A DNA stretch of 64,000 nt. Origin: Dipetalonema caudispina (taxonomy: Eukaryota; Nematoda; Chromadorea; Rhabditida; Onchocercidae). Below are positions 48,611 to 59,654 of this stretch, piece after piece. The DNA is taken from the NCBI GenBank assembly GCA_013365325.1, contig JABVXV010000198.1:1-64000 (forward strand). Direction: 5' to 3'. The first letter of the stretch is position 1; each line of letters begins with the position of its first letter. Both the position numbers and the translations under genes were made by a program. The notes beneath the pieces were generated by a model. The model ran no database searches, had not been told where the DNA came from, and saw only the letters and a program-made list of their open reading frames with translations.

Positions 48611-51600
48611 TTATGGATGGTTTTGCTGGTCAGTGCTTTGTTCCGTCCACCAATCTTCTTCAGTTTCTTCTGGTATCCCCTCCTCTTCCTCGATTTGACT
48701 ACTCAGTTTCTTGACATCTTCTTTGATAGCGTCACGAATTCGGTCAACAGCTTTCTGGAAAGCATGTGTTGGAAGTAAAAATCAGTTACAGTAATACGCT
48801 TGTTCACGCAATTCAAAAAAGAAATGTTATGGAACCAAACTAGACTACTTTTATCGAAACTGCATTCTTTCAACCAAAACAGTGAAAATAAACGTCTAAT
48901 TCTTCGGCCTATTTTTCTTGATACTTGTTGAGTTGTGCAATTCAGGACAACTAAAGAAAATTACCTACCGGCGGCAACCATCCGTTCTGCGGATCAGCCT
49001 TTTCACTATGTGCAAAAAATTCCTTCCGTACGATTTCTTCAGCAATTGGAAGCTTCACATCACATATGCAATACCACATTTGTCGCACACGAGGAAGTTC
49101 TCCTACAAATGAAAAAAATATATCAAGAATCTAACACATCTGACGGCCAGCTGAACTGTAATATTTCGGTATGTCAAGACATACAGTTCAACATTGATTT
49201 TGAGTAGACGAGTTAAAGAACCTCCACCAATTCGACCTGAATGAATAATTAACTAAACTGGAAGCAATTCCCATCCTTCGGAATATCGAATTATTAAAAT
49301 GATAAGAAGACAGGAATCATTTATGTCTACAAGAAATTTGCCATAAATTACCAGGCGTGTACGTATAGTCGATATGCTCATCTGTAAGAGAACCGTATGT
49401 TGACGGAATAGCTGGTGCCAGCGATGAAGCACTTGTGACCGAAACGTGACCTGGTCGTTCACTGTTTTTCTATAAATTTCGGAGTTTACGTGGAATGAAT
49501 TGAGCTAACATAACTAATTCATATATGAAAACTAAGACTAAAACTTATTTACTAGGCCTAAGTAAAGTATAAACTATACGCCTTAGAATAGATTGATATG
49601 AAGATCTCGTGAAGAGGCAAATTACAACTGATTAAAGGGAATTAAAGTTCATGCTTACAGTTACGATCTTTAAACGCTGCCTTTCGGGTATTTTAGCGTG
49701 CTGTCGAAACGTCACCATAACTGATTGGTACTGTTTTGCCTGCAACGGCTAGATGTATACAGAGCAAAGAGGTGTAACACCAATATAAACAATATAAATA
49801 TATAGGCATACATTTGGATCTGTTCTTGGATCATATCCGAAGCGACACCACAAACGTCCCCATGGACCATTTAAAATGTAAAATGCAAATTTCTGTAGCA
49901 GTGTTCTGAAAATGAAAATCATAGATTACATTAGGTTATTCAGGGAAGCAGATAAATTAATGTATCACTCCTTCAGCTATCTCTACACAGAACAGTATCT
50001 CTATAACCATTTTTGCGAAATAGTATTCCTATGGCTAGACAGAAAGACACTTTCTCATTGCTTGTACATTTTATTTTACTTTACAACAGTTATATCCGAT
50101 CCTTACTTTATTAAACCATCATCCAGCCCTGTTTTCTTGAGAATGCCCACTCTGGTCCACATTGGTCGCTCTTCGAACAATTCCTGCAGCAAACGATGAG
50201 GCTCATCGTTTTTACACCTATAAGTATCTTGCAAAATATTTTCGTATAAATTTTTTTTATGATCTATGCAGTGATCCGAATTTCAAATTCAGCGCAGTGA
50301 TTTGATCGTTCCTATTGCAGTTTCTTTCATGGATTAGTCAAATCCCTGTAGCTATCCTCGAAAACGTGTTGTTTAGCTGGTAACACTAATGATATAATTA
50401 TAGAAAACGCACAGCTGAAGTAGAAAAAACAAACAGATATTATAAAAACAACAAGAATTTCTAACTAGTTGGAAATTTTAAAGCTAACTGTTATTGAACT
50501 AAGCCTGACTTTTTTTTTGAATTATTAAAGTATTAAACCTGATGTTTGCATCATTGACCGCCTCTTCAGTAGGCTGTTTCGGAAACTCGGCAGTTGAATG
50601 CACTGTTACAGATAATGCTTTTCTTTCCGATCGTAAACCTAGCAAACAAACAATTCGAAAGGTTTAATTTATTGAATTACTTTCTTGTAGAGCTCCTTTT
50701 TAGTATATGTAGCACTGATTTTTTGCTTCATATAATACATACAGTCAAATGATTTCATCATTTTTACCACACTTGACATCAACTATACACATCCCAAGAT
50801 TAAAAGATCACAGATTGCAACCTGTGATCTTTTAATCTTACAATTCGGGTTTTGGTGAATCCCACTCTCTGCCATCCACTGTTTCCTCTTCAAAAACGCA
50901 ACTTGAATTCCGTAAAAATTTATTAATTGAAAAGAAAAAACTGAACAAACTTTGTCCGTGTCCAGCGCTTTTTCGTTTCACTTTCTCCGGTGAAAAATCA
51001 GTTTCTTTGCATAATAACTTGGATGATGGCACTGAATACCTGCAAATAACGAAGTTAAAACTTAAAATGGTAATGTGGACTGCATTTGACACTGAGTGAT
51101 ATATTTATGGAAACGTAAAGATAATTTACGCGTATTGTTCTATATGTTGAAATATTTGCTACGACATTTGCCGCAACGAATGGAAAGAAACATAAGTGTA
51201 ATAGAGAGCTCTACGAACTGTAATAGAGAGCTCTACGAACTTTTTAAATTTGTGAATGTACGAACCACCATTTATATGGGGAATGTTTTAGTTGTGAAAA
51301 TACTGATACCATATTTTCATGTAACTGAAATTCATTTCCTATAACTACTATTAAGAAAAAAGTTTTACCTGGAAAACTGATAAGGAGGAAGATGTAAGGG
51401 TGTGCGACGCTCATTTTCAGGTTGGTTCCACCAGGATAGTGCGCCTGGAAGATCTAGTGGTACCAATTTGGGCACCTGGAAAGAAATTTCTCTAAAAATC
51501 TAAAGTCAAACAAATTTATCAATACTAAGAGTTTTTTGGATATAATAGAGAGGCTAGAGGATTCCCGATTTTTTGCTACGCTGTTCCTTCTTTTACTTAC

Positions 51601-52657
51601 TGCAAACAGTTTTTTTTTTTAAACAGCGCACTACAGTTTGCTTACTATCAAACAGCGCTACAGCTTCTACCCGATAAATCGGCAAGAAGCTGTACTGGTG
51701 TTAGAGGGCATCGCCTAATGTAATATAAATTTTAGCTTAAAATTTGCTACAAAAAGAATGACATTTTATTAGCGAAGAACTGTAAATATAAACTTACTAA
51801 ATTTTCAAAACACCCCGGAAATGTTTCACTTTGACGAATGGGTAAGTAATGGAAGTCGCACATGGATTTGAACGTGTACATTGTCGAAACCTATAATTTT
51901 CTTTAAAAATTTTTATAGATTGCTTGAATTCCTTATCCCAAGGTTGCCTGACTCTAAGCTTTCATCGTTAATTTTCATACAGAAAAATTAATAGAAATCT
52001 GAAAGTACCATTCCAATCACTTTTGCTTCCACACAGTTCGGATCAGATTTTTTGCGTCGTACAGTTGCAACACAAAGTACTGTGCCGGTACCACCGAACG
52101 ACTTCTCGGCGGATCCTCGTTCCGATACCAAAGCATTTGCGTAGAGATTTCTCGGGTGATGTCGCAGTTCGAGTGGACGACCAGCAAAGTGATTCTGCAG
52201 AGACAAATAAGTTTTATGATTATTAGGAGTTGAATAATACATATTAGAATTACTAATGCCTTGCATAGAACATTCGAATAGGTATTACAAGACTTCGACA
52301 GCGAGTAGTACTAAATCGAATACGACGATAACGAGTAATAGAATGAGCAAAATTTAAAGCTATTTCAGCATACTTTCATCTGTCATGAGTATAAAAAAAA
52401 AAATGATATCGACCAGAGACATTAAATGTTACATTTTCAGATTTGAATACACAGTGATATATCTTCAATACGAATAATACCAGGCAAGAGATTATTTGAA
52501 ACTATCAATTAATTTTTTTTTTTTTTCTTCCACTTACCATGCTAAGAGTTTGAGCACCGCCCAAAGTTTCAATTGCCTTTTCAGCATTTCTCACTATTCC
52601 AGGATATGCTACAACTACATATTCCGGTAACTTCTCCGTACTTGTTGATGGCCACAT
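48611..52657 (-). CDS. GTF3C5: General transcription factor IIIC subunit 5 (TFIIIC)
   Basis: Subunit of TFIIIC, which binds the A box of tRNA and other RNA polymerase III genes. Twelve in-phase exons: 52657-52538, 52194-52009, 51890-51798, 51475-51369, 51039-50951, 50638-50539, 50217-50107, 49905-49812, 49748-49659, 49469-49352, 49102-48969, 48754-48611; about 461 residues. Family blocks: VVVAYPGIVRNAEKAIETLGG at the N-terminus, RPLELRHHPRN, STMYTFKSMCDFHYLPI, ALSWWNQPE, FEERPMWTR, FAFYILNGPWGRLWCRFGYDPR and LPRVRQMWYCICDV. An acidic tail (EEEEGIPEETEED) ends the protein, as in human TFIIIC63. The ATG is three bases after TTACAG, a likely trans-splice site. Introns 3-5 carry hairpins and repeats described separately. 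Confidence 0.92.
50796..50839. repeat. Perfect 18-bp inverted repeat in a GTF3C5 intron
   Basis: The arm AAGATTAAAAGATCACAG (50796-50813) and its exact complement (50822-50839) flank an 8-base spacer, ATTGCAAC. It lies in the intron between exons 5 and 6. Confidence 0.95.
51198..51241. repeat. Perfect 22-bp tandem duplication in a GTF3C5 intron
   Basis: Two adjacent identical 22-base units, each containing the palindrome AGAGCTCT, in the intron between exons 4 and 5. Confidence 0.9.
51660..51693. repeat. Stem-loop in a GTF3C5 intron
   Basis: The outer arms ACAGCTTCT (51660-51668) and AGAAGCTGT (51685-51693) pair perfectly. Inner arms CCGAT and ATCGG also pair, with a small symmetric internal loop between the two stems. 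It lies in the intron between exons 3 and 4. Confidence 0.9.
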
Positions 52658-52660
52658 TTC

Positions 52661-53389
52661 CTGTAATACAATAATGCAACAATTGAAAATTGATTTTCCG
52701 AGATAAAACAGATAATATTACGCAAAATAAAATATGCAAATGTGAGACTGTTAAGTAAAATTGAAAATTACTAGCAGTATTTATTAGGAATGGTATCGTA
52801 ACCTGATTTATCTTAATCCTTGAAACCGATTTATTAGTCCAGAGAACATTACATACCATATACCACCATATTACCTTTCATATAACGATGAAATCACGCA
52901 CTCAGTTAAATTTCTGAACCTTCCGCTTTATGTTACTGCATGCAGCAAACATGCAGTATGAATGCATGCAGCAAAGCGTGAAACGATCAATTGCATGCAA
53001 CATGCTGTTTTATTTGTGAAACAACAAAAAAAAAAAAAAAGTAACTGTAAGAGAAAAACAGAAATAATGAGCAAGAAGATCGAAGGTTTTTTGAAGAGAG
53101 GAAAAGAATGAGTAAGAAAATAGTGTGTATGTATGTGTTATAATTAGAGCAGTGATTGAGAGTAAGAAAGATTTGTTGTAATTGCGAGAAACGGTAGAGA
53201 TTGATAAGATTCAAATGGAGGCATATTCTATTTGGTTAGTGGTGGGATTTACAGAGCACTTAAAATTGATTCTATGGAAAGGTCATCTTAATTTATTCTT
53301 AATTCTTGTTATTATTATTATTATTAACATTATTATTATTATTATTATCATTATTATCATTATTATTATTATTGTGATAATTGTTCTTA

Positions 53390-53420
<31 letters not shown>

Positions 53421-53488
53421 AGAAGTAGCAGTTGTCGTTTAACTATTTGGATAATATTGATTACTTTTTTTTCTTGTATTTATTGCAG
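52661..53488. promoter_or_regulatory. Divergent promoter region with ATT repeat
   Basis: About 830 bases between GTF3C5 (minus) and the glucosamine-phosphate acetyltransferase gene (plus). It presumably contains both promoters and is dominated by an ATT microsatellite. No known motif is recognised. Confidence 0.4.
53309..53420. repeat. ATT trinucleotide microsatellite
   Basis: About 110 bases of interrupted (ATT)n. Read on the plus strand it produces an artificial poly-isoleucine frame. Confidence 0.9.
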
Positions 53489-53511
53489 ATTAATTAACAA
53501 TTTATGCTAGC

Positions 53512-55069
53512 ATGATGGATTTGAAAAATACAGGATTAGATAGTATAAAAGGAGCTGATCATAACAAGAATTTATCAAGCACGAAAGGTTATCTGTTTTA
53601 TTTTTTTTACTTTTTACCACATAATGATTTTTTGATAGGTAAAGAGTTTGCAAAAATTTCCGTAAATTGTATCTGTTGTTGTGTTTATGAGTAAATCGTA
53701 ATATTTGGAAATGTTTTGTTTCCATTTCAAATGATGGATGAGATTCTTTGCTCAAGCTAGAAATTTAGTGTCAACAAACTTTAAGTGGAATAAGCTACTT
53801 TTAAAAATCGTTATAATGGTTAAGACTGAATGGAATCCAGTCCGAGTTAATTGAGTTTCTTTAGAATTTTTTTTACAGATTACAAAACAATATTTGCTGA
53901 AAGTTTTTTGGATTTCATCCATTTACAAGGACTACCAAAAGTACCGGAAGGTTATCGTTTGCGACCGTTGATGACAACCGACTATCATCGCGGTTATATG
54001 GAATTGTTATCGCAGCTTACCGTTGTTGGTGATGTTACCGAGGAAATGTTCCTTCATCGGTGAGTGATTAATAATGATTCCAGGTTTAGTTTCACGACTG
54101 TTTATTGATCTTATGTTGTTTTCAAGAAGTTTTTGCGAGGAATTCTTTGGTAGATATTGGTTTCAGGACAAATATTTCAGGTTTTTTCGTGGACCATTTT
54201 AGCTATTCATATGTTCTGTGATAGTTGTCTTATAACATCAACTTGTATTTTATCATGGGACTAGAGTGTAAATTGCAGATTCAGCTTGATGCGCGATATG
54301 TCACCTCCTGCGTATTATATTATCGTCATTGAGCATAAAGAGTGAGTTTCTCAAGACAGGTTAATTACATAAGATTTTTCTAGATAAGAGAATGTAACAG
54401 AATTTCATTCTCAATGAAATAAATTTCACGTATTTCTTTTACCCTTTCTGACATAGACAACTTGTCTTGGTATGTAATGACATAGATTGGAAAGTGATAA
54501 AATCCATTATATTTCGCGGGAATTTCAAAGAGACCTGCAGTGTCATACATCGTCTAGTGAAGTTCGGTGATCTAAATTTCCAGAATTAAGGATCATGCAC
54601 CTCTTGTAAAAGTTAAAAGAAAGTTAGAAAGGGGTTGAATATAAAAGATATTTTCTCGGGTCAACATGCATCATTGTTAAGATATTGCATTATTGATACT
54701 TGCTGCTGGAACGGAACAAAGGGGAAAAATGAGAAAAGAGATTCATTCTTGCCCACAATTAATGATTGATTAATGAATTAGAACATTATTTTTAGAATGA
54801 AACGAGTAGTGGCATCAGCAACACTTGTTTTGGAATGGAAATTTATCCATGATACTGGATGCCGGGGTCGTATTGAAGATGTTGTTGTGGATAAAAGCGT
54901 TCGCGGACAACATTTCGGGATGTTACTTAACCAACATTTGGTAGCACTGGCACGATTTATTGGTGTTTATAAGTTATCACTGGAATGTAAGGATGAATTG
55001 GTGTCGTTTTACGAACAGTTTGGATTCAAAAAAGATGAGGGAAATAATTTTCTAGTTCAAAAATTTTGA
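53512..55069 (+). CDS. GNPNAT1: Glucosamine-6-phosphate N-acetyltransferase (GNAT family)
   Basis: Makes GlcNAc-6-phosphate from GlcN-6-phosphate and acetyl-CoA, the step feeding UDP-GlcNAc for chitin and glycans. Four in-phase exons: 53512-53587, 53879-54059, 54279-54341, 54796-55069; about 197 residues. Family blocks: GYRLRPLMTTDYHRGYMELLSQLT, a short YYIIVIEHK strand, VVASATLVLEWKFIHDTGCRGRIEDVVV, the acetyl-CoA loop VRGQHFGMLL, KLSLECKDELVSFYEQFGF and the final Phe-rich strand. A TATTTATTGCAG acceptor at 53487-53488 precedes two tandem ATGs. It corresponds to C. elegans gna-1/gna-2; in worms this pathway feeds eggshell chitin. Which paralogue it is cannot be told. Confidence 0.93.
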
Positions 55070-56185
55070 ATTTGACTTGAATTGGTTGAAGTAATTACAG
55101 ATGAAAATTTGGATTCAAATTTTAAGTTCGCTTTGTTTTGAATTTTTGGTTTTGTTATTTGGACTCTTTCTTTTTTCATGAAATCTGTAAAAACATGTTA
55201 ATAAAGTTGGAAAAAGTGGAGAAGAGATACGCGACAAAGTGGAAAGAGAAGAGAGAAGTGGCCAAAAATAACTGTTGTAGTATTCATAGTCTTCATGGTT
55301 GTCGAAGTGTTGTTTCATATTTTGCTGTTTACTGTTCTCTGTGCTCTTTTCATCTGGTAACATATTTTCTTTCAGGAAGGTCTTTTATCCATCAGCATAG
55401 ATAAAACATATTTAGTCGGTTCTATTTTATTGAATACTAAATAGCCGTCATATTCATGATGTAATAATTTGTAAATTGCTTTATTCTCTTTCTTTCTGTC
55501 GGCCTTGCTCAGTTCAAATTTCACTCTTGCAGGTTTGATTTCCATAGTAATGATTCGTTAAAGAGTGTTTGTAAAGTGTTATTTTTCATAATAAGATTTA
55601 GTCATGATTGAATGTTTAAGTTTTTTTGCCAGTTTTTTTCTTGTTCCTTCATTGTAATAAATTTTTTTGTCTCTATCACATTCCTTTATCCTTATTTCTG
55701 GGTTTTGAAAACCTGATAGCAATTTTTACAGGAAGATTTAACTATGATTAAATGAATAAGGCATATTTTTGTCTGGTTCTTGAGATCGTATTTTTGAGAT
55801 ATATCAAGGAGAGGTGATATTTTTTGCTTTTCCTGTTATTCTCTTAGGCTTATGGATCTTGGAACCATTTTTTGTGGTTAGGCGTAACATACTAATAATT
55901 TTTTTCCTGGCAGTTCTTGAATGGTGCATTAATTAAATGTTGCACTATTGAGGAATCAGAAGGCCAAATATCGTATTTCAAGAAGACTACTATCTATTAG
56001 GAAAAGTGAATGATCGATTACCGAATTCTCTTGAAGACTGATGTCGCAACTATAATTGAAATTGCAAGGTGAGAAATAACAGGGAATGAGCATTTTATGT
56101 ATCATTTATATCTCTGCTGAATTCGTTCCTTTCAATCGACCAGACAAAATTATGTAGGTGATAATTTTAGCTGTATATTATTGTA
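55070..56185. other. Spacer with GNPNAT polyadenylation signal
   Basis: An AATAAA at 55200-55205, about 130 bases after the stop, is a plausible poly(A) signal. The rest is AT-rich and shows no supported exon. An acceptor (TTATTGTAG) at about 56184-56186 opens the next gene. Confidence 0.5.
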
Positions 56186-56209
56186 GATTGAAAGTCGTCA
56201 ACTCATGAA

Positions 56210-57163
56210 ATGTCGCGTGTGCCATTTCTCGCTTCTCTTGATTACAATTTAAATAAACGTGATAAGGATTGGATTTCTCATCAATTACCAAAGGTAATCG
56301 TTATTGTAGAGTTGGTGAAAAACTAGCTTCACAAAATACATAGAAAGATATTGGATTGGACTAAGGACAAATTAATTAGAGTGTAAAGTATTGGTTATGT
56401 GCAGATTTTTCAAAAACTCATTGTTGATAAGTGGCTAATTCAGAAATCTGTTAATAGTTAGTTTGTTGAGGCATTCATTTCTAGCACATTTCATTCATAA
56501 AAATGCTGTGGGGCATTGGTCAATTCGATTTGTTTTGCTAAATATGAGAATTAAGCTTTATGGATTTCTATTTTAATTTTGTATAGCAATTCATAAAGTG
56601 GAGAAATAACCATGCTGTGAATATTATGCACGTAGATTTCATGAAAAGAGTGGTGAAAAGATTTTATTATCCTTACTATATGGGTGCATTTTGCGCTTAC
56701 TTATACTCCACAGCACAATTAGCTGAGTATTAGGTGCATCGTACATGAATAAAATAGCATTCGATAAAGACATTTTCTGTAAAATTCAACGAAAATAACG
56801 AAAATCAGTCAAAACTGATTAGTTCAGTTCAATCAGATTTGTAAAAGCTTGTGCTTTTCTTAGATACATGTGACGTATTGAATTAAATATTCGTCTATTT
56901 GAGGAGAGCATTGAAATACCCCGTGAACATCTACCTGATCCAGAAACTGAAAATCTTCCATCAAGCGTCAGTTTTCGTCAAGTATGTTTTCATTAATTCA
57001 TCTCTTAGATCACTATATATCTTTTTTTCCCTGTTGCTTTGCTTCAGCGTTCTTTTTAAATGTTGGTTTATTCCAGGAATCAACGGCCGAGTTGGAGAAG
57101 CGTTGGACTGATACAGGAATTGATCGTATATTCTTGAACCGTCCAAGACCACCACGTATTTAA
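56210..57163 (+). CDS. Unknown 82-residue protein, upstream cistron of BORCS5
   Basis: Three in-phase exons: 56210-56293, 56904-56981 and 57077-57163. The product starts MSRVPFLASLDYNLN, is charged and Pro-rich in the middle (REHLPDPETENLPSS), and ends in a basic tail (DRIFLNRPRPPRI). It has no signal peptide or membrane segment. I do not recognise a family. A TTATTGTAG acceptor about 24 bases upstream of the ATG suggests trans-splicing. The stop lies 39 bases before the BORCS5 ATG, with no AG between them, so the two proteins probably come from one RNA or share a splice site. The start of exon 2 (56904 rather than 56907) is uncertain. Confidence 0.6.
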
Positions 57164-57202
57164 AAATTATTTCTCGAAATTATTTTGCTGTATATTTGGA
57201 AT

Positions 57203-58773
57203 ATGGGTAATGGGCAGAGCAGTAGTGACACTAACGTTCCTTCATCGCATTCATTTTTGTCGAATAAAACATCAAGTGCAAAAACGAAAAGCAAAGTAAT
57301 TGTTGTAAAGCAAAGAACAAATGCGGTAGGCTCGTCATGTTCCAAGAATGATGACATGATAAAACGTTTCCTGGTAAGTAGTTTTTCTAAAATTTCCAAT
57401 CCTGTTGTATATTTTGAATATACTCAGTGCAAAATTTGCTGACATGTTCCTATATGTACTTAATAAACACTCGAACTTCCATCCATTGTGTAGCTCATTG
57501 TTGCAAAAAATTATTTGTTTTTCAGGAAATCCCAAAATTTTATCCGATTTTGAAAAGTTCGCTGAATCAGCCAGGTTTACGTGATCCGCCGGAAGCAATA
57601 TTCAAAATTAATGCTCGCCCAGTGTTAAAATTTGCCTATCGTTTACAAGAACATTTGTCACGATGTGCTAGTATTGTGGCTGTGGAACAAGAATCGCTGG
57701 CAAATTCAATGAAAGATGTTAGCCTATCTGCTTTACTTTGGGAAATCAAGATTTTTTCGACATAATGAACTGAAGATCGAGCTTTACTAACAAGTAATTC
57801 ACAGTTGTGTTCAGTAACAAATGGGAGATTTGAGGAGGAAAAAAGAGAAAAAAGTGTCACTTCACATTTTAATAGAGAGATTTTTGTTCAGTAAACAGTG
57901 GAAAAATCTTTTGTTCTTATCTACAGCAGAAAAGATACTTAGGCGGAGAGGACCATTATTTAAAAAATGTGACCGCATTTTCATATATTTCGAACCAACA
58001 ACAACCTAAGAAGTATGTTTTAATGGCTTAGCGAAGAGTTACTTAAAGTCATTCTTAGGAAGTTTCATGTCGCATATCTGGGAAGATCATTGTGTAGCTT
58101 TCAGATGGATCGTGATATTGCACTCTTATTAGTACAGTTTGGTGACCGAAAGAGATCGATGGACCGTTTTCAGAATTATTTGGAAAAAATTAGCGACTTA
58201 CAAGCACATATTTCGAATTTGCAAGTAATACCACATTTCTTTTGTTTTTGTTGAAATTTCATATGTATGCTTTATTCCAAAACGCTAATATGAAAGATTT
58301 TATAAAATAAATGCTGACTTCCTTTCAGTCAGATCTTGACTTGTATCGGTCCCACTGTGGGGTGGTTCTGCTGAGTACCTGGGGGCTTGGGAGTGCTCTG
58401 AACAGATGTCTTCCAGTATATTGCTCAGCAGGATTATTCTATTAACGTTTTGAAAGCTATGGTAGCTTTTACAAGATAACAATTTACTCGTGCTGATAGG
58501 ATTATCTATCTAATACAATTCTAGTTTCAGTTTCTTTTCCAAGATCTAATACCAACGATTGAGACTCTAAATGAAATTCTACCGGAACAAAAGCGGCTGC
58601 CATTACTGAATATCGATTGTCTTGTAAATTCTACAAAATATTCATCAGAGGAAAATCACAATGAAATTACTCGAGAAACTGAAAGTAATACCTATTCAAT
58701 GGATAATAATCAAGATGATTTGCGTATCAAGCCTGTTGATGAGGTGGCCGTAGTTGACAGAAATAATGTCTGA
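57203..58773 (+). CDS. sam-4: BORC complex subunit 5 (myrlysin, SAM-4 type)
   Basis: Subunit of BORC, which sits on lysosomes and synaptic vesicle precursors and recruits ARL8 and kinesin. Four in-phase exons: 57203-57373, 57526-57717, 58105-58224, 58531-58773; about 241 residues. The N-terminus MGNGQSSSD is a myristoylation-type start, expected for this subunit, which fixes the ATG at 57203. Family blocks: KVIVVKQR, FLEIPKFYPILKSSL, LKFAYRLQEHLSRCASIVAVEQESL, then a coiled coil (KISDLQAHISNLQFLFQDLIPTIETLNEILPE). The C-terminal tail (about 50 residues after NEILPEQKR) is polar and poorly conserved. Intron 3 contains an unusually GC-rich, foldable stretch. Confidence 0.88.
58330..58475 (+). 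other. Possible structured intronic RNA
   Basis: A GC-richer island inside BORCS5 intron 3. A long stem CTGCTGAG (58368-58375)/CTCAGCAG (58424-58431) with an inner CTGG/CCAG pair is followed by a second hairpin AAAGCTA-TGG-TAGCTTT (58453-58469) and then ACA. This suggests a two-hairpin RNA, but no H box is certain and no family is recognised. Confidence 0.25.
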
Positions 58774-59580
58774 TTCAGTAATTGAACTGCGTCATTATAG
58801 TTTTTTTTCTCATGAAAGAAGCAAACAATCATTTGTGCTATTGCATTGTATTTTAGATTACTGCAAAGTTTTTTAGGACAAAATCCTGAAACTTAGAAAG
58901 GATTTAGTAAAATATTAAAATAAAGGACCTGAAACTTTAAGGATGTCTAGTTTATTTAGGTTATACTCCTGTATTGTCTTTAAGGAACTTTGAGCTTCTT
59001 TACGACAATATCTGATAGCGGTTTGTATTTTCTAGTTTTTGTCATTTATTCAAAAACACTTTTTTAATCAAATCTTTTGTTTTTCTAATCAAGTCACTCT
59101 TTCATGTAATTATATTCTCAAAATAACATGGTTCTTGAGGTAAGCTAATATGGTTGTTCAGTACACTTACTCGTTATCTTTCACTTATTTTTATTGTTTT
59201 TCATCCTTATTATTGTTGTGTCTTCGATTTGATTATCTACTAATTCCAACATTTTTTGTATTTCTGAATCTGGAGGACACACCATATGTCATTTGTACTG
59301 CTGGATCATTTTTGCTTTTGTCGAAATGTGAAATATAATGAAATTCATTATGGTGTTGTTGAGTTTCAAATTTATTAAACCAGGATGACCTTCTCATCTT
59401 TCATGTTTACTCCATATTCTACAAAGAGGAAGATATCAGAAACGTATCACAAGGCAGTTTGATCTAATAAGGGCCGGGAAGTAAGAAGTATGGTGGAATT
59501 TATTTATCTTGGAAATGATTATTTGTTTGATTTGAAATTGTGAAAGTTCTTCAGCTTTTTCAGAAGCTGACATTTTGCAG
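58774..59580. other. Spacer between BORCS5 and WASHC3
   Basis: AT-rich sequence with an AATAAA near 58917 that could end BORCS5 transcripts. A TTTTGCAG acceptor at 59573-59580 would open the WASHC3 5' UTR. The frame at 59150-59338 is unsupported. Confidence 0.45.
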
Positions 59581-59654
59581 ATACAAACGTCATAAAGTGA
59601 GATTTTTCGAGAGCTGACACTGAAGAGAATTCGGTGCTAGATAAATGGTCTGAT

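Noticed and set aside
52023..52226. Plus-strand frame
   Set aside because: Antisense of GTF3C5 exon 2.
53182..53442. Open frame rich in isoleucine
   Set aside because: It is a translation of the ATT microsatellite.
58300..58482. 60-codon minus-strand frame in BORCS5 intron 3
   Set aside because: No splice support. The GC-rich island looks structured rather than coding.
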